Shown piece by piece: positions 30,826 through 40,885 of a DNA stretch of 41,821 nucleotides. The stretch's first letter is position 1; each line of letters begins with the position of its first letter. The translations under genes and the position numbers were made by a program. The stretch spans positions 1-41,821 of the forward strand of contig JANDJZ010000419.1 of the NCBI GenBank assembly GCA_027943245.1, read 5' to 3'. Below the pieces are notes generated by a model. That model had not been told where the DNA came from and ran no database searches. It saw nothing but the letters and a program-made list of their open reading frames with translations. The DNA is from Acanthamoeba sp. SK_2022b. Taxonomy: Eukaryota; Discosea; Longamoebia; Acanthamoebidae.

Positions 30826-32068
30826 TAGCGTAGGCGGTACCTGGCTGAGCACGAACTGCCTCAGCGAACTGTTGATGTCCATGGTGACGTAGTTCTCGAG
30901 CACGCGAACGGTGAAGACGAAGAGCTGCAGCTTGCTCTCCTGTTGATCGCCAGCCAGCACGCCATTCACGAGTGAGGAGGCGAGTGAGTTGCTTGCGGTG
31001 GAGAGGAGGAGGGGGGAGAGGCTTGCGAGGTCGGCCGCTGGGGGCTGGGCGCACCAAGACGGAGGGACGCTGGATGAGGTGGTTCTGCTCGTCGATGATG
31101 ACCGACTTCTTGACGAATCGACGGAGCACCTCGATGAGCTTCTGGCGCAGGTACTCGCGCGGGGTGAAGGACGTGTCGTAGATGGAGATGTCGACGACGT
31201 CGTGTATGGCCGTGCAGAGCTGCTGCACGTTGCGCTCGTACAGGCGCAGGTTGTCGAGCCCCTTCCTGTTCCTGTACTGCGACTCGGTGCCGGGCGCGAT
31301 GGGCGGCGTGTAGTTCTTGTCGAACTTGTAGTCCTTCAGCCTCAAGAGCAAGGGGTGCGCGCCGTGGACGTGGTTCAGCTGATTGTTGAAGATCATGTTG
31401 TGCTTGCCTGCGCCGCCACCGCACAGAGTCAGTGAGTGGAGGAAGCCAACGCACACGCACACGCACACGCACACGCACACGCACACGCACACGCGCCACG
31501 CACACGCACACGCACACGCACACGCACACGCACACGCACACGCACACGCACACGCACACGCACACGCACACGCACACGCACACGCACCACAACAGACGGG
31601 CGCACGTACCGATCTCGAACACGATGGAGGCCACGCGGTGGGTGATCTTGTTGAGCATCTCCTCGGCCAGCTTGACGCACTGGGAGCCGATGGCCTCCCT
31701 CTCGGAGGGCATCCAGCCCGTAGCGTTCTCGGGGAACTCGGAGAGGAGGTGGAGGAACGCCATGCAGTTGAGGGGGTTGGCCGGGCCGTCGATGATGGAC
31801 TTGTCAAAGACCTGGATCAGGCTGTCGCGGTAGTACCACAGGGCCTTGAGCGAGGCGTGCAGCTCGATCTGCTCCTCGATCTCGTCCACGTTGCGCGTGT
31901 GCAGACAGATGACCCTGCCTCGGTGAACCAGCTCCTTGACGGCGGCCGGGTTGATCGTGGACGAGGCCACCGAGAGGTTGGCCTCCACGCGCGCCCAGTT
32001 GAGACGGAGCGAGTCAAAGTTGTAGTCGGTGCCTGGAACAGTAAACGCGACGAATCCATCAGCACATC

Positions 32069-32142
<74 letters not shown>

Positions 32143-34115
32143 GTGGGGGGTGATGTCGCACCAGCCATGAAGGACTCGACAGAGATCATCTGAAGGTCAT
32201 TGAGGATGGACTTGAGGAGGGGCAGCACGGGCGCGTGACCGGGAATGGTCCTGACCTGGTCCTCGAAGGCCTTGCGGTCGGCCTCGTGGAGGTACTCGAG
32301 GTAGTAGGCCTGCATGATGCGCTGGTGCTGCCTCACCAGGGTCGACATCTGGTTGATGAGGTGGAGCAGCTCGGAGATGTGCTGGTCGCGCAGGGCGTCC
32401 TCGTTGAACTTGTCCTTCTTGGGCGGGGGCGCCGTGAGGTGTCGGAAGTACCAGAACACCTCGGCCTTGGCGGCCGACAGGGCGCTCCACACGACGATGG
32501 CCTTGGGGCCCAGGAGGCCCGGGAAGTCCTTGAGCAGGCCCAGCAGGCTGCGCAGGCTCTGGCGGAGGTAGATGCGGAAGTTGCGACGCTCTGTTGATCG
32601 AGCAGCACGAGCGCGACGTCAGCCTTTGCGCGACGCCTCCTCCATGGCCCATTATCACACAACACACACAACACACAACACACACACACACACACACGCG
32701 TACCGATGAGGCCCTGGCCGGCGGTGGCGGCCTGAAGGCCGTCGACGATGATCTTCTTCTCCTTGCCCAGCTTGAAGGTCTTGGACTTGAAGTTCTTCCA
32801 GGCGTCCGAGTAGAAGTTGTGGATAGGGATCGAGATGTTCCTGAACACCGGGGCGCGGTAGGCCTGCAGCGACACGGGACACGCCAAACCACAACAGCCA
32901 CGTCAGCGGACAGACCCACACATACAGAGAGAGAAGAAATGGGGGAGTGGATGGGCGGCGTGTGATCACCTGAGACAGGACGACGCGGCAGATATCAAGG
33001 GCGCCGGGCATGGCGAGCTCCTCGGGGGAGAAGAGGTGGCCGTAGATGACCCAGGCGTACATCTTGTCCTTGGAGAGCAGGTCGAGCTGAGTGATCTCCT
33101 GCGAGGGCAGGGCGAGCTTCTCCGGGTTGAGGGTGATGTTGAGTGTGCCCTCCTTGCGCAGCTGGTCGAGGTTGTTCAGCTTCGTGTACGACGGCAGCAG
33201 CGACACCAGCGCCTGGCCCACGCGCTTGCTGAAGGGCTTGAAGTCCTCCCGCAGCTTCTTGAACGGGTCGGCGTAGTTGGCCTGCGTCGCACGATCACAC
33301 TCTTGCGTCAGCGACAACCAACAGCGGGGGGAAGGAGGGCCGTCGGGTCTCGCTCACAGGCGGCACGCAGGCGGGTCGGCGTACCAGGTACTGAGCCACC
33401 TTGGGGAAGTTGGACTCGTTCTGTGACTTGACGACGTTGAAAGAGCGGGCGTAGCCAGCGGCGATGGTCCGGCGGTCGGTGATGAGCGACCACAGGAGGT
33501 TCACCTGACAGTACATGGTCACCAGGTCCAGGAACTTCTCCGTCGTGGCTGGCGTGTAGGACCACTGGAAGAAGCGATTATGAAGATGACATTGACGGCT
33601 AAAGGTCAGAAAGATGGCCCACAGCTCATCGGCACATTTCAGAAAGAAAACGCGAGTGATGGTGGCGGCGGGGGGGGGGTACTGTCAGCTCGGCCGTGAC
33701 GGTGGCGATGTCGCCCAGGGTCTGTTGTGTAAGCTTCACCCATTCCAGCGCGTCTACGAAGGTTTCGAAGTCTGATTCCAATTCTTCACAAATCTGCCTG
33801 GCCTTACTCAAGAAAACTTCGTAGCCAGGCGTCTACATGGCAGTGGGGGGGGAGGTAAAGTGATTAATCTTGTTGCCTCCAACAAGCTCGAACCAAATTG
33901 TGCGAAGGGCCATTAATTACCTTGTCAAGATCGTTGGGGATTTCTGGAAACTTCTTGCCAAAGGCAGCCACCACCTTGGCATAGACAGGATCAACAACGA
34001 AGGCGGGTTGGGCCTTGCTCTCCGGCATGTACTTGATCTTGGTGTTGTACAAGCGGACGAGGAATCCATTGCCCGTTTCCAGCAGAATGGTCAGCTTTTC
34101 GGCGACCTTTGACAT
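28979..34115 (-). CDS. NAP1: NAP1/HEM (Nck-associated protein 1), WAVE/SCAR complex subunit
   Basis: This is a large scaffold subunit of the WAVE regulatory complex, which controls Arp2/3-driven actin assembly at the leading edge. The start is MSKVAEKLTILLETGNGFLVRLYN (34115), the typical HEM N-terminus. About 17 exons follow, with family landmarks: FETFVDALEW, LVTMYCQVNLLWSLI, YADPFKKLREDFKPFSKRV, NFRIYLRQSLRSLLGLL, FPGLLGPKAIVVWSAL, LHLINQMSTLVRQHQRIMQAYY, DISIYDTSFTPREYLRQKLIE, ENYVTMDINSSL, FRPEEYADLAEMQALVRLVGPNG, HPAIEGHANNVHTLSLAINAL and DDSPFVTQEVLEGCLPYALLRSMY. It ends EDNL, TAA (28981-28979). Introns hold CA/TG and ACGCAC repeats; one begins GTA followed by ten C on the sense strand (33668-33677). 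The gene order along the protein is complete. Confidence 0.94.
30771..30820. repeat. (CA)n microsatellite in NAP1 intron
   Basis: About 50 bp of CA on the plus strand, so TG on the NAP1 sense strand. Confidence 0.93.
31448..31588. repeat. (ACGCAC)n hexamer array in NAP1 intron
   Basis: About 23 tandem ACGCAC units (140 bp) with one interruption (GCGCC near 31494) lie in the intron between the VASIVFEI and GKHNMIFN exons. On the sense strand this reads GTGCGT. Confidence 0.95.
32070..32141. repeat. (TG)n then (AG)n compound microsatellite in NAP1 intron
   Basis: About 50 bp of TG are followed by about 21 bp of AG on the plus strand. The NAP1 sense strand therefore reads CT then CA. Confidence 0.93.
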
Positions 34116-34408
34116 CTTCTGTTGTGCTCTCTTCTACGCCCCACTTAACGAGCCTTCCTACACGCAACACAACACCTCTCGCTCTCTTCTTGGCAACCAG
34201 ATGTCTTTCTTTCTGTCCGTGGCCGATCTCGGCCGTGCCCCGATTTTTCCCGACGTCAACCGCCCGCGCCAACCAGCCAATCGCTGACCCTTCATTTCGG
34301 CCTTGCGTTAACACGACGTTGATGGTGTATCACGTCGTGTAGTGACAGGACACTAGTTCTGGCAGTACGGGATGGGTGTTTGGAACTGCTGTTTCGCTTG
34401 GTGCAGGA
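34116..34408. promoter_or_regulatory. NAP1 upstream region and cullin-like gene 3' flank
   Basis: This 293-bp spacer lies between two minus-strand genes. It contains a CCAAT at 34276-34280 on the plus strand and a perfect 9-bp inverted repeat, ACACGACGT (34311-34319) and ACGTCGTGT (34332-34340), with a 12-nt loop. The hairpin could mark the 3' end of the cullin-like transcript or be a protein-binding palindrome. Confidence 0.45.
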
Positions 34409-35771
34409 CTACTGTGGTGCGAGCTGGGCCACCTTGGCCTCGGTGGTGGCGTGCAAAACCTGGCGGGCGAGCTCCTTCTCCTTCTCGACGATCCGCGTCA
34501 ACTGGAAGTGAACCAGGCGGCGCATGCCGTGAGCCACTCGAGAGATCTACATACTCCCCCCAATCCTCGAGGCGTACCTCCTCCTTCAGCTGCGCCTCGT
34601 CGACCCCCTGCAGCCGGGCCTTCTCGCTCCGAAGCCGGGCCCTGTGTGGACGATGGCGTCGTTCGTGAATGCGTTGCGAAACAAGAGCGCGCATCAGGGC
34701 AGGCTGGAAGCGAACCTCACTTGCGTTAGGTAGGGCTGCTCGATGTGCTCCTGATAGAAGAAGAGCTTGCCCGAGCCAAGCTCCGCGAAGAGCTGTTGGT
34801 GTTACAGTGGACGCTGTGTTACGTAATTGTTGTGTAGTGTTGTTGTTTTTTGTTGCGTGATGCGTACGTTGACGACAGCTTTCAGCTGATCGGGATCGGC
34901 CACAGAGCCAGAGGTTCGCGCCGCCTGGAGAGCGTTCAGCAGGGCGTTGCCCAGCTCTTCAGCTGTGCACAAGGAGGTGAGCGTGCTTGGTGCATACAGG
35001 CGCGCAAGGACAGGTGGCGCCCGTACCAACGGGGTCGATCACGAGCAATCGGAAGCTGTTGATGCCGGCTTCCTTGGTGGTGCGCAACCGGTGGGTCTGG
35101 CAGTATTGTCGGTCCTGTTTGGTTGTGGCTGCTGTGAGACATGGGCGTAGCCTGCAAAACAGAGTCGAGCGAAGGCAGTCACCATGTACGCGAAGATGCT
35201 GGCGATCTTCTTCAGCACTTTGATGAATTTCTCCCATCGGGCGAGCGCCTGGGTTCATCACAAACGAGGCGTCAACGAAGCAACCCAAGAGAAACATGTG
35301 AGTGCGAGAGAGAGAGAGAGAGAGAATGCTAGTGGGGCAGCCGAACCTGAGCCATCAGACGGTCGGGCGACAGTCCGCGCAGCTGCGGAGCGAGACGTTG
35401 GCGACAGTAGCCGTCAATGACCTGGCCCACGCGCTTGTAGACCTGATCAATCACGCCTGCCTGCACGCACGCGGCGCTCGAGCATGCTTGATACACTACC
35501 CTGCGAGGTGGGGAAAAAATAAATAATTTTATTCTGAATAATAAAATGAAGATTAAATAATAATAATAAAATCAAGATTTTAAAAAAGATCTTTGTGGAA
35601 GGCGACACGGCATAAAAACACGTACGAGTAGAGTCGAGAGAAGGATTCCCTGGGCACCTGCTGGGCAGGGTCGCCGCTCTCTTCCGCGGCGATGATTTGG
35701 TCGAGGGCCGGCTGCAGCAGCCCCCACAGCTGGCCAATGTCTGCCGAGTGCAGTGCTGTCGTGCCCTCCAT
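34409..35771 (-). CDS. Cullin N-terminal-repeat-only protein
   Basis: Eight exons (35771-35626, 35500-35347, 35248-35183, 35114-35027, 34962-34868, 34792-34716, 34641-34578, 34501-34409) join in phase to 260 aa. The order of motifs follows the cullin N-terminal domain: IGQLWGLLQPALDQI, SRLYSVVYQACSS, QVYKRVGQVIDGYC, LARWEKFIKVLKKIASIFAYMDRQY, INSFRLLVIDPV, LGNALLNALQAART, DPDQLKAVVNLFAELG, FFYQEHIEQPYLTQV and EELTRIVEKEKELARQVLHAT. It ends at KVAQLAPQ. A full cullin is about 750 aa; this one lacks the cullin homology domain and the neddylation WHB domain, so it cannot bind an RBX RING protein. It could bind adaptors as a competitor of true cullins (inference). The clean frames argue against a pseudogene. 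Confidence 0.8.
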
Positions 35772-35988
35772 AAGGTGATGGTGTGTGCTGTTTGTATCGC
35801 GACTCTTGTATTGGTGCTTTGTCGAGCCAGCTGCAGCACCGAGAGAGCATTTCGTGTGGTCCTTCCCCAGTTTTTCCAGCACCAGCGGTGGGCACGCCAC
35901 ACACGCCCTTGGGCTGGCCGTCAAAGGGAGTGCAGAAGGAGTGCTCGTGTTGCAACAACAGAGAGAGGAGGAAAGGGCAAGGGTGGGG

Positions 35989-38001
35989 TCAGGGCTTGGG
36001 CGGAGGGGGCTGTGGCGGGGGCGAGGCTTCGTAGGTGAGGGAACGACGCATGTAGAAGAGCAGGTAGGAGCCCTTGGATCGGGCGATGTGGTGGGGCTGG
36101 GTGGGGGTGATGGTGGCGTCGTCGCACTTGAACCACCGCGACTCGTGCCGCACGAAGCACACAAAGTGGCCGTTGTCGATCTTGCCCTTGTGGTCGACGA
36201 CGGCGAACAGCTCGTAGAGCTCGGGTGGGGCCGATGGGGGCTCGCGGCCGAGCCTCTGCGAGACGATGGTGGAGCTCGCGTAGGCCGACATATCGAGCAC
36301 GAACGGGTAGCGGATGTGCGTGTCGATTTTGGACGAGGAGGCCGTGGCGGCGAGGCCCTCCTGCTTGAAGCGCTTGAGGTGGAAGCAGAGCACGAGCGGC
36401 AGCGATTGCATGGAGAGCTGCTTGGTGGAGTCCTGGTAGGTGTTGTTGCAGCCCTGACACCGAAAGGCCTCCGCCGACCCCAGGCGCTCTGCTTGGGTGA
36501 AGCGTCGCAGGCACGCGTGCAGGTTGCATTCGTCCTCGTCGTCCGTCTCCATCGCGGCGGCCGCCTCGGCGGGCGGCACCAGGCTGTCGTCGTCCACCTG
36601 GTGGACGCCGCCCTGCCGCTGGGCGGGCCGGGCCTTGGGCAGGTCGAGCGAGATGTCGAAGAACGGGTCGATGGCCGTCGACGTGTAGCCGCACCGCAGG
36701 CACGTCAGGTCCGACCGCAGCCGCCCGGAGAAGATCTGATGGACGATGCAGCGGCACGACGCCGCAGTCGAGCCGCCACTGTGCTTGTGGAGCCCGTTGA
36801 GCGTGGAGATGAGAAACTCGTGGGCGTCCTGCTGGTCGTAGCCGGCGAGGTTGTCCGCGTGCCGCCACATGCTGTAGAGGAAGTGGTACGGGGCGTAGGG
36901 CGCGCCCGTCCCCGAGTAGACCTCGGCGAAGAGGTAGTCGAGCTCGCACGCGAGGCAGATGTCGTCTCGGTTGGCCGAACACCCGGACCGGTTGTGGAGA
37001 TCGCTGAGGAAATAGTTTCTCAGTAACGGGTTATGCAGAAGCGACTGCAGGATGCAGTTCATGAAGCACGTGTTGCCCATGTTGTGGAGCCCTCGAAGCC
37101 CTGTGCACGCACACGAATCCATAGGTGAGCCACCGAGCGAGATGGTGATAACAGGCTACGTGTGTACCGAGAAGATTAGATGGCACGGTGCACCGCTTGG
37201 CGTTGTTGCTGAGCTGGTTTATGTCCTCGGTTGAGGGCGCCCACACGTTGTACTTGACCTGCTTCACGCTCGGCTCTGCGCACGTATGGGCGCGCGGGGA
37301 GAAGTTTGATAAGAGCAGGGCCCGTCTCGGACAAAGGCGGCAAAGCGAGCGCACCTGCAAGCTTCTGCTTGACGGCGGAGAAGGTGCTCTGCTCCTTGGC
37401 CGCCTGCAGCTCAAAATCGCGATCGTAGACGTAGTCCTTGCACGCTCCGCAATACAGCTGGCCGTGAGCCACGTCCACCGCTGTGGAGCGACGACGCCTG
37501 ATTGAGCCAATGTAGTTGCGAACGTAGATAGAAAGAGAGGGCTTACCCAGAGTGTGATTGTTCTCCGCGAGATGGGCCGCCAAGTGCCCGCCATCCCAGC
37601 AGCCCACATATACACAGTGTAGACACGCGTGGAGCCTCCGCCCCATCCCCGGCGCTGCGCAGCTGGAGCACCGGGGTGGCACCGACAGTGCTTGCACCCC
37701 GCCCACACTCACCTGCAGCGTGAAAATGATCAAACAAATAAATAAATGAATATCTTTCAAATAACAGAAGGGAGGTGAGAAGAGGAGTGTAAAGTTGTCG
37801 TACGGGAACGGGGGAAGGCCCGAGGATGTGGTGTCGGCAGATGCACAGGTACTGCATGACGGGCTTCGCCATCTCGAGTCCCCCGCCGTGTTTGAAGGCC
37901 TGCACATGGATACAGCTGCCTCGCGGACCGATGCGCCCGTTGAGTCCACCATTCGAGCTCGTGGACGCTTCGTTCACCTCGCAGCACCGCACCGCCTCCA
38001 T
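35989..38001 (-). CDS. USP22: USP22/Ubp8-like ubiquitin-specific protease (SAGA deubiquitinase)
   Basis: Family role: removes ubiquitin from histone H2B as part of the SAGA coactivator. The start is ATG 38001. An N-terminal zinc-finger UBP domain has GSCIHVQAFKHGG, VMQYLCICRHH, CSSCAAPGMGRRLHACLHCVYVGC and GHLAAHLAENNHTL, then LYCGACKDYVYD; LHLCLHCVYVGC-like wording is typical of USP22. The peptidase C19 domain follows: GLRGLHNMGNTCFMNCILQS (Cys box), DQQDAHEFLISTLNGLH, the zinc ribbons SDLTCLRCGYTST and FRCQGCNNTYQDSTKQLS, LVLCFHLKRF, and GHFVCFVRHESRWFKCDDATI (His box and Asp). The C-terminus, after GSYLLFYMRR, is Pro-rich. There are about six exons; the last is the longest (about 37100-35989). 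The gene is divergent from delta-COP, 177 bp apart. Confidence 0.93.
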
Positions 38002-38178
38002 CTCCTGCTTGTCGAGACTCTTTTGTTTAAATTATTTTCTTCTTCTTTTCTTGGTTGAATTTCTTGAACAGGGGAACTGCGACGTTGAGACCACTGGCCA
38101 CGTAGACGGCATCTGATCTGGTTGGAAGCACGACCCATTGGAACCCTCTTTCATCTCGAACACACACTTACGAACAAG
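38002..38178. promoter_or_regulatory. Divergent promoter region of USP22-like (-) and delta-COP (+) genes
   Basis: This 177-bp intergenic region separates two divergent ATGs and must contain both promoters. No TATA box is obvious. Confidence 0.5.
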
Positions 38179-40429
38179 ATGGTCGTGCTCGCCGCCGCTG
38201 TGTGCACCAAATCTGGCAAAGGTGTGTCTCTCAATTGTGGGGCAACATGGATCTTCCAGCTGCCCCCCAATCCAATTGAACGCCATTGCTGATCCTTCTC
38301 GTTGTGTTATGTTTTCAGCGCTTGTCTCGCGTCAATTCGTAGACATTAGCCGCGTTCGAATTGAGGGGCTGCTCGCCGCCTTCCCTAAGCTGATGGGCTC
38401 GGGCAGACAGGGCCACGCTTCTTCCATCCAGCACACTTTCATCGAGACCGAGACGGTTCGCTACGTGTACCAACCGCTCGAGGGCCTCTACATGTTGCTC
38501 CTAACCAACAAATCGAGCAACATCCTTGAAGATCTCGAGACTCTTCACCTTTTGGCCAAGTTGGTTCGTAATTGCCTCCGTTAAGCGCTTGACTTCGCCG
38601 ATCTCACTTCCATCTTTTGTTCCAAAAAGGTGCCCGAATTCTGCGGCAGGCTCGAGGAGGAGCAGGTCACCGACAAGGCCTTTGAACTCATTTTCGCCTT
38701 TGACGAGGTGATTGCGGTGGGATACAAGGAAAAGGTCACTCTCCAGCAGATCAAGACCTTCCTGGAGATGGACAGCCAGGAGGAGAAGATCCACGAGATG
38801 CTCGAGAAGGTATGTCCGATGGCTCCACCCACTCTCCTGTCGCGGTCCTCTCGCTCGTTGGCGTCCTTGCCTCTACCTCTTCCTTTGCACGCCCCACTGT
38901 GCCATCTCCTCTTTCTCACGTTCTCTCCTGTGCTGTCGTTGTTCATCAAAACAACAGAACAAAGAGCGCGAGGCCAAGGAGGAGGCTGCTCGCAGGAGGC
39001 AGCAGATCGAGAAGATGCGCCAGGAGAACATGAGGAACGGCATGGGCGGCGGTATGGGTGGCGGCATGGGCGGCATGGGAAGCAGCGGCGGCCGATGGCA
39101 GGGCAGCGGTGGTGGCTCAAGCTTCGAGTCACCGCAGATTCCCGGTAAGCTGACCACCAAGTCTTCTTTTCTATCGCTCCTACGACGCGTTCGCGCGTGA
39201 AGCTCGATCTCACACCTGTTCCACGTGTTGCTGCCGCTGTTGGTACAAACCAATGCAGCCGACCCCTTCGTGGTGAAGGAGACCCGCGCGCCACCCAAGC
39301 CCGCGCCCTCCAGGGGCGGCATGGTCCTGGGTCAGAAGGAGTCCACCTCCAAATTCCTCCAGGCAATGAAGAAGGAGGAGGGCGCCGACCTCATCCGCGA
39401 GGAGACCGCCTCCACCCACGCTCCGGGAGCTCCTCCTGTCGCCCGCGAGAAAGTCAAGTACGTGATCCGCGCTCATGTCCCTCGCCCACCGCCCTAACAG
39501 CGGGCGCGTATTCCTCACGGCCACACACTCCCGCACACACACAGCATCGAGGTGGTCGAGGTTGTGAGCGCCACCGTGGAGAACGACGGCGGCCTGCAGT
39601 CGCCCCTCGACGTGCGAGGCGATCTCACCCTCACGATCGATGACCCGGCCGCCGCGCGCGTGCTCATCCACGTGGCGCCCGCCGCCGAGCACAAGTCCTT
39701 CACCTTCAAGGCGCACCCCAACATCAACAGGGACAGGTGGACCAAGGAGCGCGTCGTGGCGCCCAAGGGCGACAAGGCCTTCCCCACGGGCACCGCCCTC
39801 AACGTGCTCAAGTGGCGCTGGCAGACGACAGACGAGGGCTCGCTCCCGCTCACGGTTTCGTGCTGGCCCACGCCCGGCGGCGACGGCACCACCGCTGTCA
39901 CCCTCGAGGTTGCCCCCCCCCATCTTCTCCCAATGCCGCGTTCACCGTCCACGTTCCACGCCGAGTCGGCTGCTCGCATTCTAACGGCGGTCTATCCCAC
40001 GTCTCGCGAGTACAGTATGAGCTCCAGCGCCCGGACTTGGTGCTGTCGAACGTGCGCATCTCCATTCCCATCATCGGCTCGACGCCCAACCTGGGCGAGA
40101 TCGTCGGCGACTACGACTTTGACGTGAAGAACCACATCCTGCACTGGAAGCTCGACTTCATCGACGAGTCCAATTCCACCGGCTCGGCCGAGTTCAGCAT
40201 GGGCGCCGTCGACGCCTCCTCCCTCTTCCCGATCACCATCTCCTACACCTCCAACAACACGTTCTGCCCCATCGAGGTGCGTCCTCCTGCCTCCTCATCT
40301 CCTTCAGTTCTGACGCCTCCCCATCCCTCCCTCCTACAGATCGAGCAGGTGGTGTCGCCCGACGAGGAGCCGATCCGCTATGCGCTCTCCAAGTCGCTGC
40401 AGACCGACCAGTACCAGCTGGTTCAGTAG
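38179..40429 (+). CDS. ARCN1: Coatomer subunit delta (delta-COP/archain)
   Basis: This is a COPI coat subunit for Golgi-to-ER transport. Exon 1 (38179-38221) encodes [14 protein letters not shown] and joins at 38319 to [25 protein letters not shown]. The N-terminal longin part continues with [38 protein letters not shown] and [19 protein letters not shown] charged helical linker ([18 protein letters not shown]) leads to a Gly/Met-rich stretch and [16 protein letters not shown]. The C-terminal mu-homology domain has [45 protein letters not shown] and [21 protein letters not shown]. The stop is TAG 40427-40429. Full length relative to family members. Confidence 0.95.
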
Positions 40430-40885
40430 AGCCTCTGGATTCACTTCTCAGTTCCTCCACTCTCTCTCTCTCTCTCTTTTTCCTCTCTCTTGTTTTTAAG
40501 AAACCCCCTTTTGGCATGGCCAGTATATACCTAGTACACCCCCTTCAAGTGACACTCGTACCAATAAATAATAAATTAAAAAAAGCACACACTTGTGACA
40601 CCACCAGACAACACAACACACCCACACAGCAACCTTAATTGGCGCGAACAAGATAAGAATGCCAGGCATGCAATGAAGGAAATTAATTTGGGGGAGACCA
40701 ACAAGAAGGCCTGGTCGGCTGTGCGTTTTTGGGTGTCGAGAGAAGCGCTCAAGAGAAGGGAAGTGAGGAAAGAGAGCTCGAGTTGAAAAACTCCTCTAGC
40801 TTTGTCCTGCCCGCCTCTCTGCCTTTTGGGCTTGCAGCATCTTCCTCCTCTTCTCTTTGCGACTCGAGTCGGACATAGGGAGAAC
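40430..40885. other. Intergenic region with delta-COP poly(A) signal
   Basis: The left part holds a CT-rich 3' UTR (40460-40480) and AATAAATAATAAATTAAA around 40564-40581, a likely poly(A) region. The remainder up to ATG 40886 should hold the promoter of the next gene; no motif is clear. Confidence 0.45.

Noticed and set aside
31448..31588. Possible CRISPR-like array or minisatellite with spacers
   Set aside because: The units are contiguous hexamers without spacers; it is a simple tandem repeat in a eukaryotic intron.
31383..32153. 256-codon + strand ORF with HAHAHA and THTHTH repeats
   Set aside because: It is antisense to NAP1 exons and driven by the hexamer and CA repeats lacking stops.
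34409..35771. Cullin-like gene as a pseudogene
   Set aside because: All eight exons keep phase with standard splice sites and no internal stops, so a short functional protein is the simpler reading.
35785..37026. 413-codon + strand ORF antisense to the USP22-like gene
   Set aside because: The opposite strand encodes a clear peptidase C19 domain. This ORF exists because GC-rich coding DNA has few antisense stops.
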